Origin: Bacteroides sp.
GTDB lineage: Bacteria > Bacteroidota > Bacteroidia > Bacteroidales > Muribaculaceae
DNA: 64,000 nt
Direction: 5' to 3'
Assembly (NCBI GenBank): GCA_014801985.1
Contig: JAAVDD010000034.1
Span: 55,844 to 119,843 of the forward strand
Shown here: one piece after another, positions 33,680-41,696 of the stretch
Position numbering within the stretch: position 1 is the stretch's first letter
How the letters are laid out: each line of letters opens with the position of its first letter
Program-made: the position numbers and the translations under genes
Notes under the pieces: model-generated
Told to the model about the DNA's origin: nothing
The model's input: the letters and a program-made list of their open reading frames with translations, nothing else
Database searches by the model: none

Positions 33680-35953
33680 ATGAAGTTGAAATCTTTACTC
33701 ACCACATGTTTTACATTTACGGCTGCCTTATATGTCGCAGCTTCGGCTGAAGATCCGAAGAGCGCAGTTGCTTCGAGCGGGAACACCGTAGATGAGAAAA
33801 CCGACTCTGTATATTTCAATGAGGAGGATTTCACTAATCTTGATGAATTGGTTGTGGTCGAGCGTCAGAAGCTCGTGAAAAGCGATGGTGCGACACTGAG
33901 TTATAATGTCACGGAGGATCCGGAGGCTGCAAGTGCCAACACGCTTGAAATCCTTCGCAAGGTGCCCGGAATCACTGTCGATGCCGAGGATAATATAAAG
34001 GTCAACGGACAGTCGAGCTTCAAGATTCTGCTCAATGGCCGCGAAGATCCGATGCTCAAAGGGGATTTGAAAACAGTGTTGAAATCGATTCCTGCCTCTA
34101 CTATAAAGAAAATAGAGGTGATTTCCGAACCGGGTGCGAAATATGATGCCGAAGGTGTCGGGGGAATTCTGAATATCGTGACCGACCGCACCCGCAGCCT
34201 CACAGGATTTAATACGCAGCTGGGAGCATGGGTCAATTCTTATCAGGCCGGGGGATATGTCAATGGGCGCGTGAAGCTAAATAAGGTTATGCTTGATGCC
34301 AACATATCCTATAATAATGGGAAAATATGGCCGAGAAGCGGTATCTCCGAACGAACGATAGAGAGTCTTGATGATTCAGAAAATCATCTGATGACCGCAC
34401 GCCAGAAAGCAAGAAACGGATGGGATTATACAGGAGTCAAATTAGGGATGTCGTGGGAGCCTGACACGCTGAATCTTTTCACACTCTCGGCTAATTACGG
34501 TTATAATTCATGGGATAATAATGGAGAAGAAGATAGGGATATGAAGCGACCTGACCTCTCTACCCTGTGGAGTCTGCACCGTGATTTCAATTCCATAGGA
34601 ACTTATACAGGAGTGGGAGCGCAATTGTCGTATCAGCACAACTTCCGCAGAGACGACCATTTCATAGTGGCCTCATACGAATATGATTACGCCGGGCAGG
34701 ACAATAGCAACGACTATCGTATAAATTATCTGGTCGGCAACAGCGGTGAGAGTCCTTATAGTGCGGAGAAAAATGATATACGGGCGAATTATCACATCTT
34801 TCAGATCGATTATTCCAACCGCTTTTCGCCGCGTCATCTCCTTGAAGCGGGAGGAAAGGTATTCCTTAATCATAATACCTCCCATAATCTTCCTTACTAT
34901 GGGGAATCGCAAGAGACTGCCCGTCCTGATGAGTCGGTTGAGATGAAAATGCTCCAACCTATGAATGTCTATGCTCTATATGGCTCCTACACCGGGACTT
35001 TCTCCAAATGGAACGTCAAGGGAGGAATAAGATATGAGCACACCTACATGGGTGGAAGATACAGGATAGGCGATTATCCGGATTTCACCACTCGTCTCAA
35101 CGATATAGTGCCCAATGCAGCGGTAAGCTATAATCTATCTAATGCCACGAGCTTGCGTTTCGCCTACCAGATGCGCATATCGCGTCCCGGATTATGGAGT
35201 ATCAACCCCTATGTGAACACTCTTACACCCGGTCAGATACAATATGGTAATCCTGATTTGAAAAGCGAGAAGGGACATACATTCTCTTTCTCATATTCCA
35301 ATTATGAAGGGAGCAAATTCACCGGAAGCGCCAAGCTTACCTATAGATATGTCAGCAACGGGGTGAATGATGTCATTTTCATGAAAGATGGGATAATGAA
35401 CAGCACCTACGCCAACATCGGGAAATCGCATCTCGGGATGCTCGATCTCTCCGGCGACTGGAACATCACTTCCGATCTGCGATGGTCGATATATGCCTCC
35501 GGCAGCTATCAATATATGATTGCTGATTCCGAACTCCTTAGGGCCAAGAATCATGGCTGGCAGACAAATATCTCCACTAATCTCAACTATACCCTCAAAT
35601 CCAAATGGAGGATGAGCGCGTATGGCGGGATGTGGACTCCCTGGATTGATCTTCAGGGCGAAGGCACCACCACAGGCTACTACTATGGCCTCGGTGCTTC
35701 CCGATCCTGGTTGAAAGATGACGCTCTGACGCTGCAGCTCAGCGCCGGTAATATCTTTCCGACACACCGCACCAACTCCTATCGACAGGAGGATGAGAGC
35801 GTGAGGCTGACATATCGCGGGCGATATAGCCAATGGAATGTCGGCTTGAGCATAACCTTCAAGTTTGGCGGTCTGACGGCAGGCGTAAAGAAAACGGCTG
35901 CAAATATTGAAAAGGAGGATTCCTCTTCCGGGGGATCGAAGGGAGGAAACTGA
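33680..35953 (+). CDS. TonB-dependent-receptor-like outer membrane beta-barrel protein
   Basis: About 757 aa from the ATG at 33680 (MKLKSLLTTCFTFTAALYVA gives the signal peptide); in-frame ATGs at 33668 and 33548 would add residues before it. A plug-like domain follows: LEILRKVPGITVDAEDNIKV, then FKILLNGREDPMLKGDL, IKKIEVISEPGAKYDAEGVG and GILNIVTDRT. The remaining ~550 residues are alternating aromatic beta strands typical of the outer_membrane_beta-barrel family (OMP_b-brl_3), ending with a ~20-residue polar Ser/Gly tail. Members of this group often lack SusD partners; none is seen here. Transported substrate unknown. The ECF sigma factor gene starts 56 bp downstream, but has its own promoter. 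Confidence 0.88.
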   Translation: MKLKSLLTTCFTFTAALYVAASAEDPKSAVASSGNTVDEKTDSVYFNEEDFTNLDELVVVERQKLVKSDGATLSYNVTEDPEAASANTLEILRKVPGITVDAEDNIKVNGQSSFKILLNGREDPMLKGDLKTVLKSIPASTIKKIEVISEPGAKYDAEGVGGILNIVTDRTRSLTGFNTQLGAWVNSYQAGGYVNGRVKLNKVMLDANISYNNGKIWPRSGISERTIESLDDSENHLMTARQKARNGWDYTGVKLGMSWEPDTLNLFTLSANYGYNSWDNNGEEDRDMKRPDLSTLWSLHRDFNSIGTYTGVGAQLSYQHNFRRDDHFIVASYEYDYAGQDNSNDYRINYLVGNSGESPYSAEKNDIRANYHIFQIDYSNRFSPRHLLEAGGKVFLNHNTSHNLPYYGESQETARPDESVEMKMLQPMNVYALYGSYTGTFSKWNVKGGIRYEHTYMGGRYRIGDYPDFTTRLNDIVPNAAVSYNLSNATSLRFAYQMRISRPGLWSINPYVNTLTPGQIQYGNPDLKSEKGHTFSFSYSNYEGSKFTGSAKLTYRYVSNGVNDVIFMKDGIMNSTYANIGKSHLGMLDLSGDWNITSDLRWSIYASGSYQYMIADSELLRAKNHGWQTNISTNLNYTLKSKWRMSAYGGMWTPWIDLQGEGTTTGYYYGLGASRSWLKDDALTLQLSAGNIFPTHRTNSYRQEDESVRLTYRGRYSQWNVGLSITFKFGGLTAGVKKTAANIEKEDSSSGGSKGGN

Positions 35954-35995
35954 TATTAATGCAGTAAGGTGAAGCGGAATTTAATAGAAAATAGC

Positions 35996-36003
35996 TATAT
36001 TTG
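35996..36003 (+). promoter_or_regulatory. -7 element abutting the ECF sigma start codon
   Basis: TATATTTG, exact TAnnTTTG, ends 6 bp before the ATG at 36010. Transcription would be expected to start at about the start codon itself, suggesting a leaderless or nearly leaderless mRNA. No TTTG is present at -33. Confidence 0.5.
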
Positions 36004-36009
36004 CAAAAG

Positions 36010-36498
36010 ATGGAAGAGAAGGAATTCCGACAAAAGGTGATGCCACTTCAGCGGCGGATGTATGCCGTGGCGCTGAAGTTAGGGATGCCTCCCGACGATG
36101 CCGCCGACGCTGTGCAGGAGACACAGCTGAAGTTATGGCGCGGTCGGGAAGGGATTCCGGAAGAGCCCGGGGCGCTGACTGCCTATTGTATGGTGTCGCT
36201 GCGCAACGAATGCATATCCATTCTCCGCAAACGACGCGACCAAAGTCCGCTGGACCAGGCCGGGCAAATAATCGGAGAAACGGGACCGGAGGCCGTGGAG
36301 ATGCGCGACACCCGACGGCATATCGAGCAACTGATTGATTTGCTTCCTGAAGGACAACAGCGCGTGATACGACTAAGTAGTTTCGGTGAATTTGATGTTC
36401 CCGAAATAGTCGAAGCCACGGGATATAGTGCCGGAAATGTGCGCCAGCTCCTCTCAAGAGGTAGAAAACGACTTAGGGAACTCTTTATCAACCATTGA
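36010..36498 (+). CDS. ECF-type RNA polymerase sigma factor
   Basis: 162 aa from the ATG at 36010. Region 2 (VMPLQRRMYAVALKLGMPPD, then DAADAVQETQLKLW) binds core and the -10-like element. Region 4 (LPEGQQRVIRLSSFGEFDVP, then GYSAGNVRQLLSRGRKRLRE) is the -35-type recognition helix-turn-helix. A TTG nine bases upstream lies inside the predicted promoter and is not the start. Followed 26 bp later by a membrane anti-sigma-like gene, then two overlapping envelope-protein genes, forming a four-gene operon 36010-38906. Autoregulation is likely by analogy with other ECF operons. Confidence 0.92.
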   Translation: MEEKEFRQKVMPLQRRMYAVALKLGMPPDDAADAVQETQLKLWRGREGIPEEPGALTAYCMVSLRNECISILRKRRDQSPLDQAGQIIGETGPEAVEMRDTRRHIEQLIDLLPEGQQRVIRLSSFGEFDVPEIVEATGYSAGNVRQLLSRGRKRLRELFINH

Positions 36499-36524
36499 AA
36501 AACAACCTCTTAAATCCTCAATAA

Positions 36525-37361
36525 ATGAAAGAAAGAACTGAAATAGAAAAAATAAGGATACTCCTGGGGAGATGGTATTCCGGAGCATCCTCACCCTCGG
36601 AGGAGAAAGAGCTACGGGAGAGGCTTCTCTCTGCGGGCCAACTTCCTGCCGACCTTGAGGAGGAACGAGCATTCTTCTCAGCTATTGAAGAGCCGGATTC
36701 CATACTTCCTGAGATGCCGCTTGAATATAGAGAGCGTATCGAGGCCGCATTGGAAGCGGAGATGGCCGGAGAAAGAAAGACTGCTCCCTTCAAGGGAAGG
36801 ATATTCAACCGCCGCCTCTGGCTTCGCAGTGGAACAGGGATAGCTGCCTGCCTTGCGGTTGCATTTGCCGCCCAGCAGCTTTGGGATGCTCCCGACATGG
36901 GTATGGAGTCGTCGGGCGAGAAGGTGGCAATCAATATATCGCAACCTGTGGCAAGCTACGACAGTCTTCCTGTCCATTCGCTTACGCTCACTCCCTCCCA
37001 AGAGATGACTGCGAAACCGACCACGACTTCTTCAGCCAAATCAGGAAAAACGGCGAGAAAGATTCGGAAGGTGCAACCACAGATAGAAATAGATAAGAGT
37101 TATGAGGATGATGATTCGGAATATCTATCTGCTGCTGAAGAGGAGCGCCTTGCAAGAAGCAATTATCGGGTGGTCAGAGATGCGGAGGAGGCCGACGACC
37201 TGCTAAATTCCATTTTCTCGCGGATGGAGAATACTATGGCGATGGAGAGCAGCCGCATTTCAAAGATTGAACTCGAATATGATTCCGAGGTGACTCGGCT
37301 CATGCAAACAGATAATGTAGAACAATACAAAGAACCATATCATGATGAAACCCCTTTATAG
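36525..37361 (+). CDS. Putative transmembrane anti-sigma factor
   Basis: 278 aa. N-terminal ~85 residues are acidic and helical (IEKIRILLGRWYSGASSPSE, then EEKELRERL) in the style of cytoplasmic anti-sigma domains. One membrane span is at ~98-116 (GIAACLAVAFAAQQL), preceded by Arg/Trp (RRLWLRSG). The rest is a periplasmic, low-complexity region (TTTSSAKSGKTARKIRKVQP) and acidic helices (EEERLARSNYRVVRDAEEAD). No HxxxCxxC zinc motif. Position after the sigma gene, plus topology, supports the role; sequence alone is not decisive. Its stop overlaps the next gene by 20 nt, implying translational coupling. Confidence 0.68.
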   Translation: MKERTEIEKIRILLGRWYSGASSPSEEKELRERLLSAGQLPADLEEERAFFSAIEEPDSILPEMPLEYRERIEAALEAEMAGERKTAPFKGRIFNRRLWLRSGTGIAACLAVAFAAQQLWDAPDMGMESSGEKVAINISQPVASYDSLPVHSLTLTPSQEMTAKPTTTSSAKSGKTARKIRKVQPQIEIDKSYEDDDSEYLSAAEEERLARSNYRVVRDAEEADDLLNSIFSRMENTMAMESSRISKIELEYDSEVTRLMQTDNVEQYKEPYHDETPL

Positions 37362-38055
37362 AATCCTATTTGCAATTCTCTTTATTCTCTTTCCCTCCAC
37401 TTCCTACGGAGAAGAGATTTTTGCTAAGTTGGCGGAGATAAAACAGGTGGAGAGCACTTATGTTTCCGGTCGGTTCGCCCATAATATGAAGCGATGGAAC
37501 TCACGTTCGGGGCAGCACGCCATAAATCTCAGTCAGGGCTTCTCCTCCCTTTATAACTATCAGTGCTATTCCTTGGAATCGGTCACGCTCGCACGTAAGA
37601 TTCTGAAGGATTATCTTGATAAGGATAAAGGAATGGAGTTGGTGATGCGCACCAACAATTATGGAGCGGAATATATGGTTTATGAGAAGTTCAACAAGGA
37701 GGATAAGCTGACACGTATGCTTATCTGGAATTGCGAGGCGCCTAATATATGCGAGATAGTTGTGGTCGATTGGAAAGATGGATTGGTGCGTGACACCTCT
37801 TCCAGATTCATGGTCAATCCTGATTCATCAATTACGATTTCAATTGACCAATTATCGGATTTTGCACAACTTTCAGAACTTTCACAACTCAGCGAGCTAT
37901 CGCAGTTGTCGGAATTTACAGGACTTTCGCCACTGAGTGAACTATCGAAATTGTCGGAGCTTTCCGATTTGAATGATCTTCCTGATAGCTTTTATATGTC
38001 AAATTTCCGGGACACACCAGACTTCAACGGAATTATAAAAATTGAATATAAATGA
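37342..38055 (+). CDS. Secreted DUF4252-like protein with (x-Leu-Ser) tripeptide repeat
   Basis: 237 aa. Signal peptide ~1-23 (LFAILFILFPSTSYG). Residues ~25-165 (EIFAKLAEIKQVESTYVSGR; later MELVMRTNNYGAEYMVYEKF, LTRMLIWNCEAPNICEIVVV) resemble DUF4252-type proteins often encoded in Bacteroidetes ECF sigma operons; this is a resemblance by eye. Residues ~170-213 are about 14 tandem tripeptides, mostly of form x-Leu-Ser with x = Gln, Glu, Lys, Pro or Gly. Synonymous codons vary between units, so the pattern is held at protein level. Overlaps the anti-sigma gene by 20 nt and the GIN gene by 4 nt. No lipobox. Function unknown. Confidence 0.7.
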   Translation: MMKPLYRILFAILFILFPSTSYGEEIFAKLAEIKQVESTYVSGRFAHNMKRWNSRSGQHAINLSQGFSSLYNYQCYSLESVTLARKILKDYLDKDKGMELVMRTNNYGAEYMVYEKFNKEDKLTRMLIWNCEAPNICEIVVVDWKDGLVRDTSSRFMVNPDSSITISIDQLSDFAQLSELSQLSELSQLSEFTGLSPLSELSKLSELSDLNDLPDSFYMSNFRDTPDFNGIIKIEYK

Positions 38056-38906
38056 AAAAGATAATATTTTTGATGATGCTTCTTGCCATTGGTACAATAG
38101 GGTGTAGCTCGATGGCCGACCATGTGGGTAAGAATGGGAAAGGAGATGCGAGCGAATATGAATGGACCATTGAATTGAGCCAGAACATTGTGAAGATAGA
38201 GAATTATCTTTCAATGGATATCGAATATCGGGAAGGTCCCGGAAGGGTAACGATCACCGGTCCGGAAAAAATGGTCAACAGTATCAGAATACGTACTTAC
38301 GGGGCGAAAATAGACTTCACCCTTAAACCGGGAGTGCATTCCGCTGATTTATCTAAAGTGAAATGTGTCATAAGTCTGCCCACGATAAATGAAGTATCCA
38401 TTCATGGTTCGGGAGATTTTTCGGCTAAAGATATCACGAGCGTTATTTTCAACGTCAATATCTTGGGTTCGGGCGACCTCAGCATCAACAGTATAGAGGC
38501 AACCTCGGTGAAGTTCCTGCTTCGTGGATCGGGAGATATGAAGATAGGGAGTGTGATGTGTTCCACTGTTCAGTTTCTTACCCAAGGTTCGGGAGATATC
38601 ACGGTCAAAACACTCTCCAGCACCTCTACTCAGGCTATCCTCCAAGGATCCGGGGATACGAGTCTGCTAAAAGTGAAAGGCACTCAGCTGGAGCTTAGGG
38701 CGCAAGGTTCCGGTGACATCATTGCCTCTAATATAGATGTGACTTCTTTGAATGCCATATCACAGGGATCAGGTGATATTTCAGTATCCGGTCAGTCGGT
38801 AACGGCCAATCTGACTCTTCAAGGGACGGGCGACATTTCTGCACGAAAGCTTAAATGTAGCCGTGTGAATAAGATGGCATATGGACAGGGAGAGATTAAT
38901 ATCTGA
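38052..38906 (+). CDS. Head-GIN domain lipoprotein (DUF2807-type)
   Basis: 284 aa. Lipoprotein signal with lipobox ending AIGTIGC (Cys18). From ~residue 120 the protein is built of eight tandem ~20-residue units, each starting Gly-Ser-Gly-Asp or a close variant (GSGDFSAKDI, GSGDLSINSI, GSGDMKIGSV, GSGDITVKTL, GSGDTSLLKV, GSGDIIASNI, GSGDISVSG, GTGDISARKL) and closing with GQGEINI. This is the pattern of the putative autotransporter adhesin head GIN domain, predicted to form a right-handed beta-helix. The start overlaps the previous stop by 4 nt (ATGA), so it ends the ECF sigma operon. Likely outer-membrane anchored; ligand unknown. Confidence 0.9.
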   Translation: MKKIIFLMMLLAIGTIGCSSMADHVGKNGKGDASEYEWTIELSQNIVKIENYLSMDIEYREGPGRVTITGPEKMVNSIRIRTYGAKIDFTLKPGVHSADLSKVKCVISLPTINEVSIHGSGDFSAKDITSVIFNVNILGSGDLSINSIEATSVKFLLRGSGDMKIGSVMCSTVQFLTQGSGDITVKTLSSTSTQAILQGSGDTSLLKVKGTQLELRAQGSGDIIASNIDVTSLNAISQGSGDISVSGQSVTANLTLQGTGDISARKLKCSRVNKMAYGQGEINI

Positions 38907-38918
38907 TATGATAATCTG

Positions 38919-38952
38919 AGCCGATGCCGCGAAGAAGGCATCGGCTTTTTTG
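38919..38952 (+). terminator. Terminator of the ECF sigma/GIN operon
   Basis: AGCCGATGCC (38919-38928) pairs perfectly with GGCATCGGCT (38937-38946), followed by TTTTT. Confidence 0.92.
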
Positions 38953-39003
38953 TCGCAATATATGGAGGATATATCGCAGATAAGGAGGAAGTGATATGGA
39001 ATT

Positions 39004-39035
39004 TTTGGGAAATTAGGGAATAATGGTTAATTTTG
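39004..39035 (+). promoter_or_regulatory. Promoter of the M48 protease gene
   Basis: TTTG (39004-39007), 20 bp, TAATTTTG (39028-39035): full consensus. Leader of about 68 nt. Confidence 0.7.
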
Positions 39036-39109
39036 TAAGCCCAAAGGATTTTTCTCGGCTTAAGATGAATCCTACAATTCCATAAGAAACCACAAAAAAA
39101 CAAAACAAT

Positions 39110-39895
39110 ATGAAGTTTTCCAAAATTTTCGGGATTCTGATGTGCCTCTGCGTGGCAATGCCGGCGGCCGCACAGTTTAATTTGAAGAAGGCAGTATCGG
39201 CTGCCCAAAAAGGAGTGCAGGCAATGACTCTTTCCGACGAACAGATGGCAGCTTACGTTAAACAGTCGGTTGACTGGATGGATAAGAATAATCCCGTTCT
39301 GCCCGAAGACAATCCCTATGTGATTCGTCTTCGCAAGCTCACTGCAAATTGCAAGGATGCTGATGGAATACCTTTGAATTTTAAGGTATATGATGTGATT
39401 GATGTGAATGCTTTCGCTTGCCCTGATGGCAGTGTGCGTGTCTTCTCCTCTTTGATGGATATCATGAGCGATGATGAGCTGATGGGCGTGATAGGCCATG
39501 AGATTGGTCATGTGATCAAGCGTCACTCAAAGAATGCCCTAAAGCATGAACTTCTCACCGGCGCACTGATGGATGCAGCCGGGGCTGCCAACAACACAGT
39601 GGCTGTGCTCACAGATTCTCAGCTTGGTGCTCTCGGCCAGTCGCTGATGAATGCCAAGTATTCTCAGAAGCAGGAATCTGAGGCTGATGATTGCGGCTAT
39701 GATTTCCTTGTGGCAAACGGCCTTAACCCCTGGGGAATGTCGATGGCTTTCGAGAAGCTTATGGGTTCTGAGGGTGACGTGAAGCAGAGCACAATCCAGA
39801 AGATGTTCTCTTCTCATCCTGATACCAAGAAGCGTATCGAGAAGATGGCTAAGCGTGCTGAAAAGGATGGATATACCAAGCCGGAGACGAAATAA
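39110..39895 (+). CDS. M48 family zinc metalloprotease (secreted)
   Basis: 261 aa. Signal peptide 1-21 (GILMCLCVAMPAAA). HEXXH zinc motif as GHEIGHVIKRHS (His130, Glu131, His134); the third ligand is in QESEADDCGYDFL. The upstream segment YDVIDVNAFACPDGSVRVFS is the conserved substrate-side strand, and the end (FSSHPDTKKRIEKMAKRAEK) is characteristic of soluble M48 proteins such as BepA/LoiP. No lipobox or membrane span apart from the signal. Probably periplasmic protein quality control. Own promoter and terminator. Confidence 0.93.
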   Translation: MKFSKIFGILMCLCVAMPAAAQFNLKKAVSAAQKGVQAMTLSDEQMAAYVKQSVDWMDKNNPVLPEDNPYVIRLRKLTANCKDADGIPLNFKVYDVIDVNAFACPDGSVRVFSSLMDIMSDDELMGVIGHEIGHVIKRHSKNALKHELLTGALMDAAGAANNTVAVLTDSQLGALGQSLMNAKYSQKQESEADDCGYDFLVANGLNPWGMSMAFEKLMGSEGDVKQSTIQKMFSSHPDTKKRIEKMAKRAEKDGYTKPETK

Positions 39896-39986
39896 GGTTA
39901 TAAGGTTATGGGGTATTGGGTTAGAAGTTTATATGATTATTGGGTTATTTAGTAATAATTCAATAAGTATAAACTCCCTATATTAA

Positions 39987-40026
39987 TAAAAATGCGCAAC
40001 AGATAGTCTGTCGCGCATTTTTATTT
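39987..40026. terminator. Bidirectional terminator between M48 protease and flavodoxin
   Basis: AAAATGCGC and GCGCATTTT form the outer stem with inner ACAGA/TCTGT; T-rich on both sides (TTTTTATTTT on plus). The ~90 bp before it (39896-39986) shows nothing recognisable. Confidence 0.82.
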
Positions 40027-40040
40027 TATTTATAATATTC

Positions 40041-40571
40041 TTAATATTTAGATTCTGAGGGTTCAAAAAGCTGGGCGATTGCTTCCTGCATCTTGGCTTC
40101 GGCGGAATCCATCTCATTTTCCATTACATCTACGCCTGGGAGAACCCAGTTCTGGAGGAATTCGCGCACTTCCATACGCACATTCTTGGCATCATCGCGG
40201 GTGGCAATAACGGGTACGACACGTGTGTTTGCGAAGTCTTCCTCATCCATGAATGTAAACATTGCCTGGGGAAGTGAATCCCACCAGTTAGGGGCTATCA
40301 TTATAACGCCGGTCATCTCCTTCATTGCGCCACGACTGAATTTGCCTACAATCTCAGGACGCACGCGACGCTCTTTCTCTGCCTTTGTCACTGCCTCGAA
40401 TTCCTTGGGATCAGACGGATATGTCTCCACAGGGACGATTGCAAATGTCTCAAAGTCTACATTCTTGGCCTTGAGAAGATTTTCAGCTATCTTAGCGAGT
40501 TTTGCACTATTAGAAGTCTCTTCTTTCCCCTTCTGGGAGAAATAAGCAATTAGAATTTTTTCAGGTTTCAT
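40041..40571 (-). CDS. Flavodoxin-like protein
   Basis: 176 aa cytoplasmic. Begins EKILIAYFSQKGKEETSNSA, the FMN phosphate-binding strand-loop of flavodoxins in a slightly modified form. A second typical block, TGVIMIAPNWWDSLPQAMFT, corresponds to the flavin-ring loop, and RVVPVIATRDDAKNVRMEVR follows. Probably an FMN-binding electron carrier or NAD(P)H-dependent oxidoreductase-like flavodoxin_4; the partner is unknown. Confidence 0.8.
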   Translation of the reverse strand: MKPEKILIAYFSQKGKEETSNSAKLAKIAENLLKAKNVDFETFAIVPVETYPSDPKEFEAVTKAEKERRVRPEIVGKFSRGAMKEMTGVIMIAPNWWDSLPQAMFTFMDEEDFANTRVVPVIATRDDAKNVRMEVREFLQNWVLPGVDVMENEMDSAEAKMQEAIAQLFEPSESKY

Positions 40572-40645
40572 AGTATCTTTCTATAATTTGTGTTTTTCAT
40601 ATTCTATTATTATAACGCTAATCTGTGGAATAAGGTTGAGGAAAT

Positions 40646-41134
40646 CTATCTAATGGAGAGAGCCAGCGGAGTGAATTTTACGATGAAGGGAGCGCCTGAG
40701 GCTCTTTCCGGTTCCGAGGGAAGATAATAGAAAGCGCGTTGTGTATCCCACGACTTTATATCCACTGCACGTGTCTCACCGGGAGGTATGTGGCAGTCTA
40801 TGCGGTGAAATTTACGGTTGAGCTGACGGCCGTCGGGAGTGAGATATTCGATTGAAAGCTCCACGGAGAGAATCACGCGGTCGGTATGGTTGGTTATGAA
40901 AAAAGATTCTCTTGTGCTCTGTAGTTTTTTCTCATATCCTGAAAAGATGATGTTCCGGCGCGAATACATGGAAAGAGTATCGTCGGAAATGGATACGCGG
41001 AATGTCCCGGCCTCTTTCTGAGCACGCTTCTCCTTATCTGTCTCCTTGGTGGGGAGACGATAACCGGTTTTCCTTGCCGACACCGACAGTGGAAGGATAA
41101 TGAGTAAGATTGGGATTATGAAGAGCTTTTTCAT
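40646..41134 (-). CDS. Small secreted protein, unrecognised
   Basis: 162 aa from the ATG at 41134 (MKKLFIIPILLIILPLSVSA, signal peptide); an ATG three codons earlier at 41143 is also possible. The mature part is beta-rich (SVELSIEYLTPDGRQLNRKF, then IPPGETRAVDIKSWDTQRAF), ending FIVKFTPLALSIR. The ESFFITNHTDRVILSVELSI segment resembles small Ig-like or copper-chaperone-like folds, but I cannot name a family. Last gene of the parE operon, 1-10 bp after the preceding stop. Confidence 0.65.
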   Translation of the reverse strand: MKKLFIIPILLIILPLSVSARKTGYRLPTKETDKEKRAQKEAGTFRVSISDDTLSMYSRRNIIFSGYEKKLQSTRESFFITNHTDRVILSVELSIEYLTPDGRQLNRKFHRIDCHIPPGETRAVDIKSWDTQRAFYYLPSEPERASGAPFIVKFTPLALSIR

Positions 41135-41144
41135 GGGAACCATG

Positions 41145-41696
41145 TCAGATATATATGGGATTTCGTGGAGCCGGGGAGGGATATATGCGGATAAGACCTT
41201 TCGGAAGCTTATCGAGTGGGGATGATGAGGAGAAGAGAGTGAGGAGCTGCCAGAACTTTGGCAGGAATCTGTTTATCCGGGTGGAGATTCTGAATTTACG
41301 CTTCTCAATACGAATGGTTCCGTCTCGGTCGGTGAGTGTGGCGAGACAGTCGCTTGGGTCGGAGAGGATGCCGTTGTGTCGGGAGGTAAAAAGCGAAAGC
41401 CTGAATTTATCGCTATCCACAGAGGATGACAGGCTGCCTATCTTTTCGCCGGGATGGAGTCGGCAATCGGGAGAGGAAATCACGGTCAGAGTATATTCCC
41501 GCCGTTTTTCATTGGCACAACTGATAAGGACCACTGTATTATCCTCCGGAAATTCCCAGATTCCTTCAACGCGGTCGAGTGGATTGCGATCGCAAAATTC
41601 ACGGGCGGCCGCCAAGTCTCGTATGGTCTCTCCCTTTGCAGCAGAGGAAGAGATCATCAAGAATATAATGGTGAGGAGATTAAAGAGAGTTCTCAT
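41145..41696 (-). CDS. Secreted protein, unrecognised
   Basis: 183 aa. Signal peptide (LFNLLTIIFLMISSSAAKG). Mature part: AREFCDRNPLDRVEGIWEFP, then EDNTVVLISC and REYTLTVISSPDCRLHPGEK, in which the WEFPEDNTVVLI phrase suggests a lipocalin-like or DUF-type beta-barrel start. The end is basic and Ser/Pro-rich (LLTLFSSSSPLDKLPKGLIR). Its start overlaps the stop of the DUF3078 gene by 4 nt, and it ends 1-10 bp before the last gene, so all are cotranscribed. Function unknown. Confidence 0.65.
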   Translation of the reverse strand: MRTLFNLLTIIFLMISSSAAKGETIRDLAAAREFCDRNPLDRVEGIWEFPEDNTVVLISCANEKRREYTLTVISSPDCRLHPGEKIGSLSSSVDSDKFRLSLFTSRHNGILSDPSDCLATLTDRDGTIRIEKRKFRISTRINRFLPKFWQLLTLFSSSSPLDKLPKGLIRIYPSPAPRNPIYI

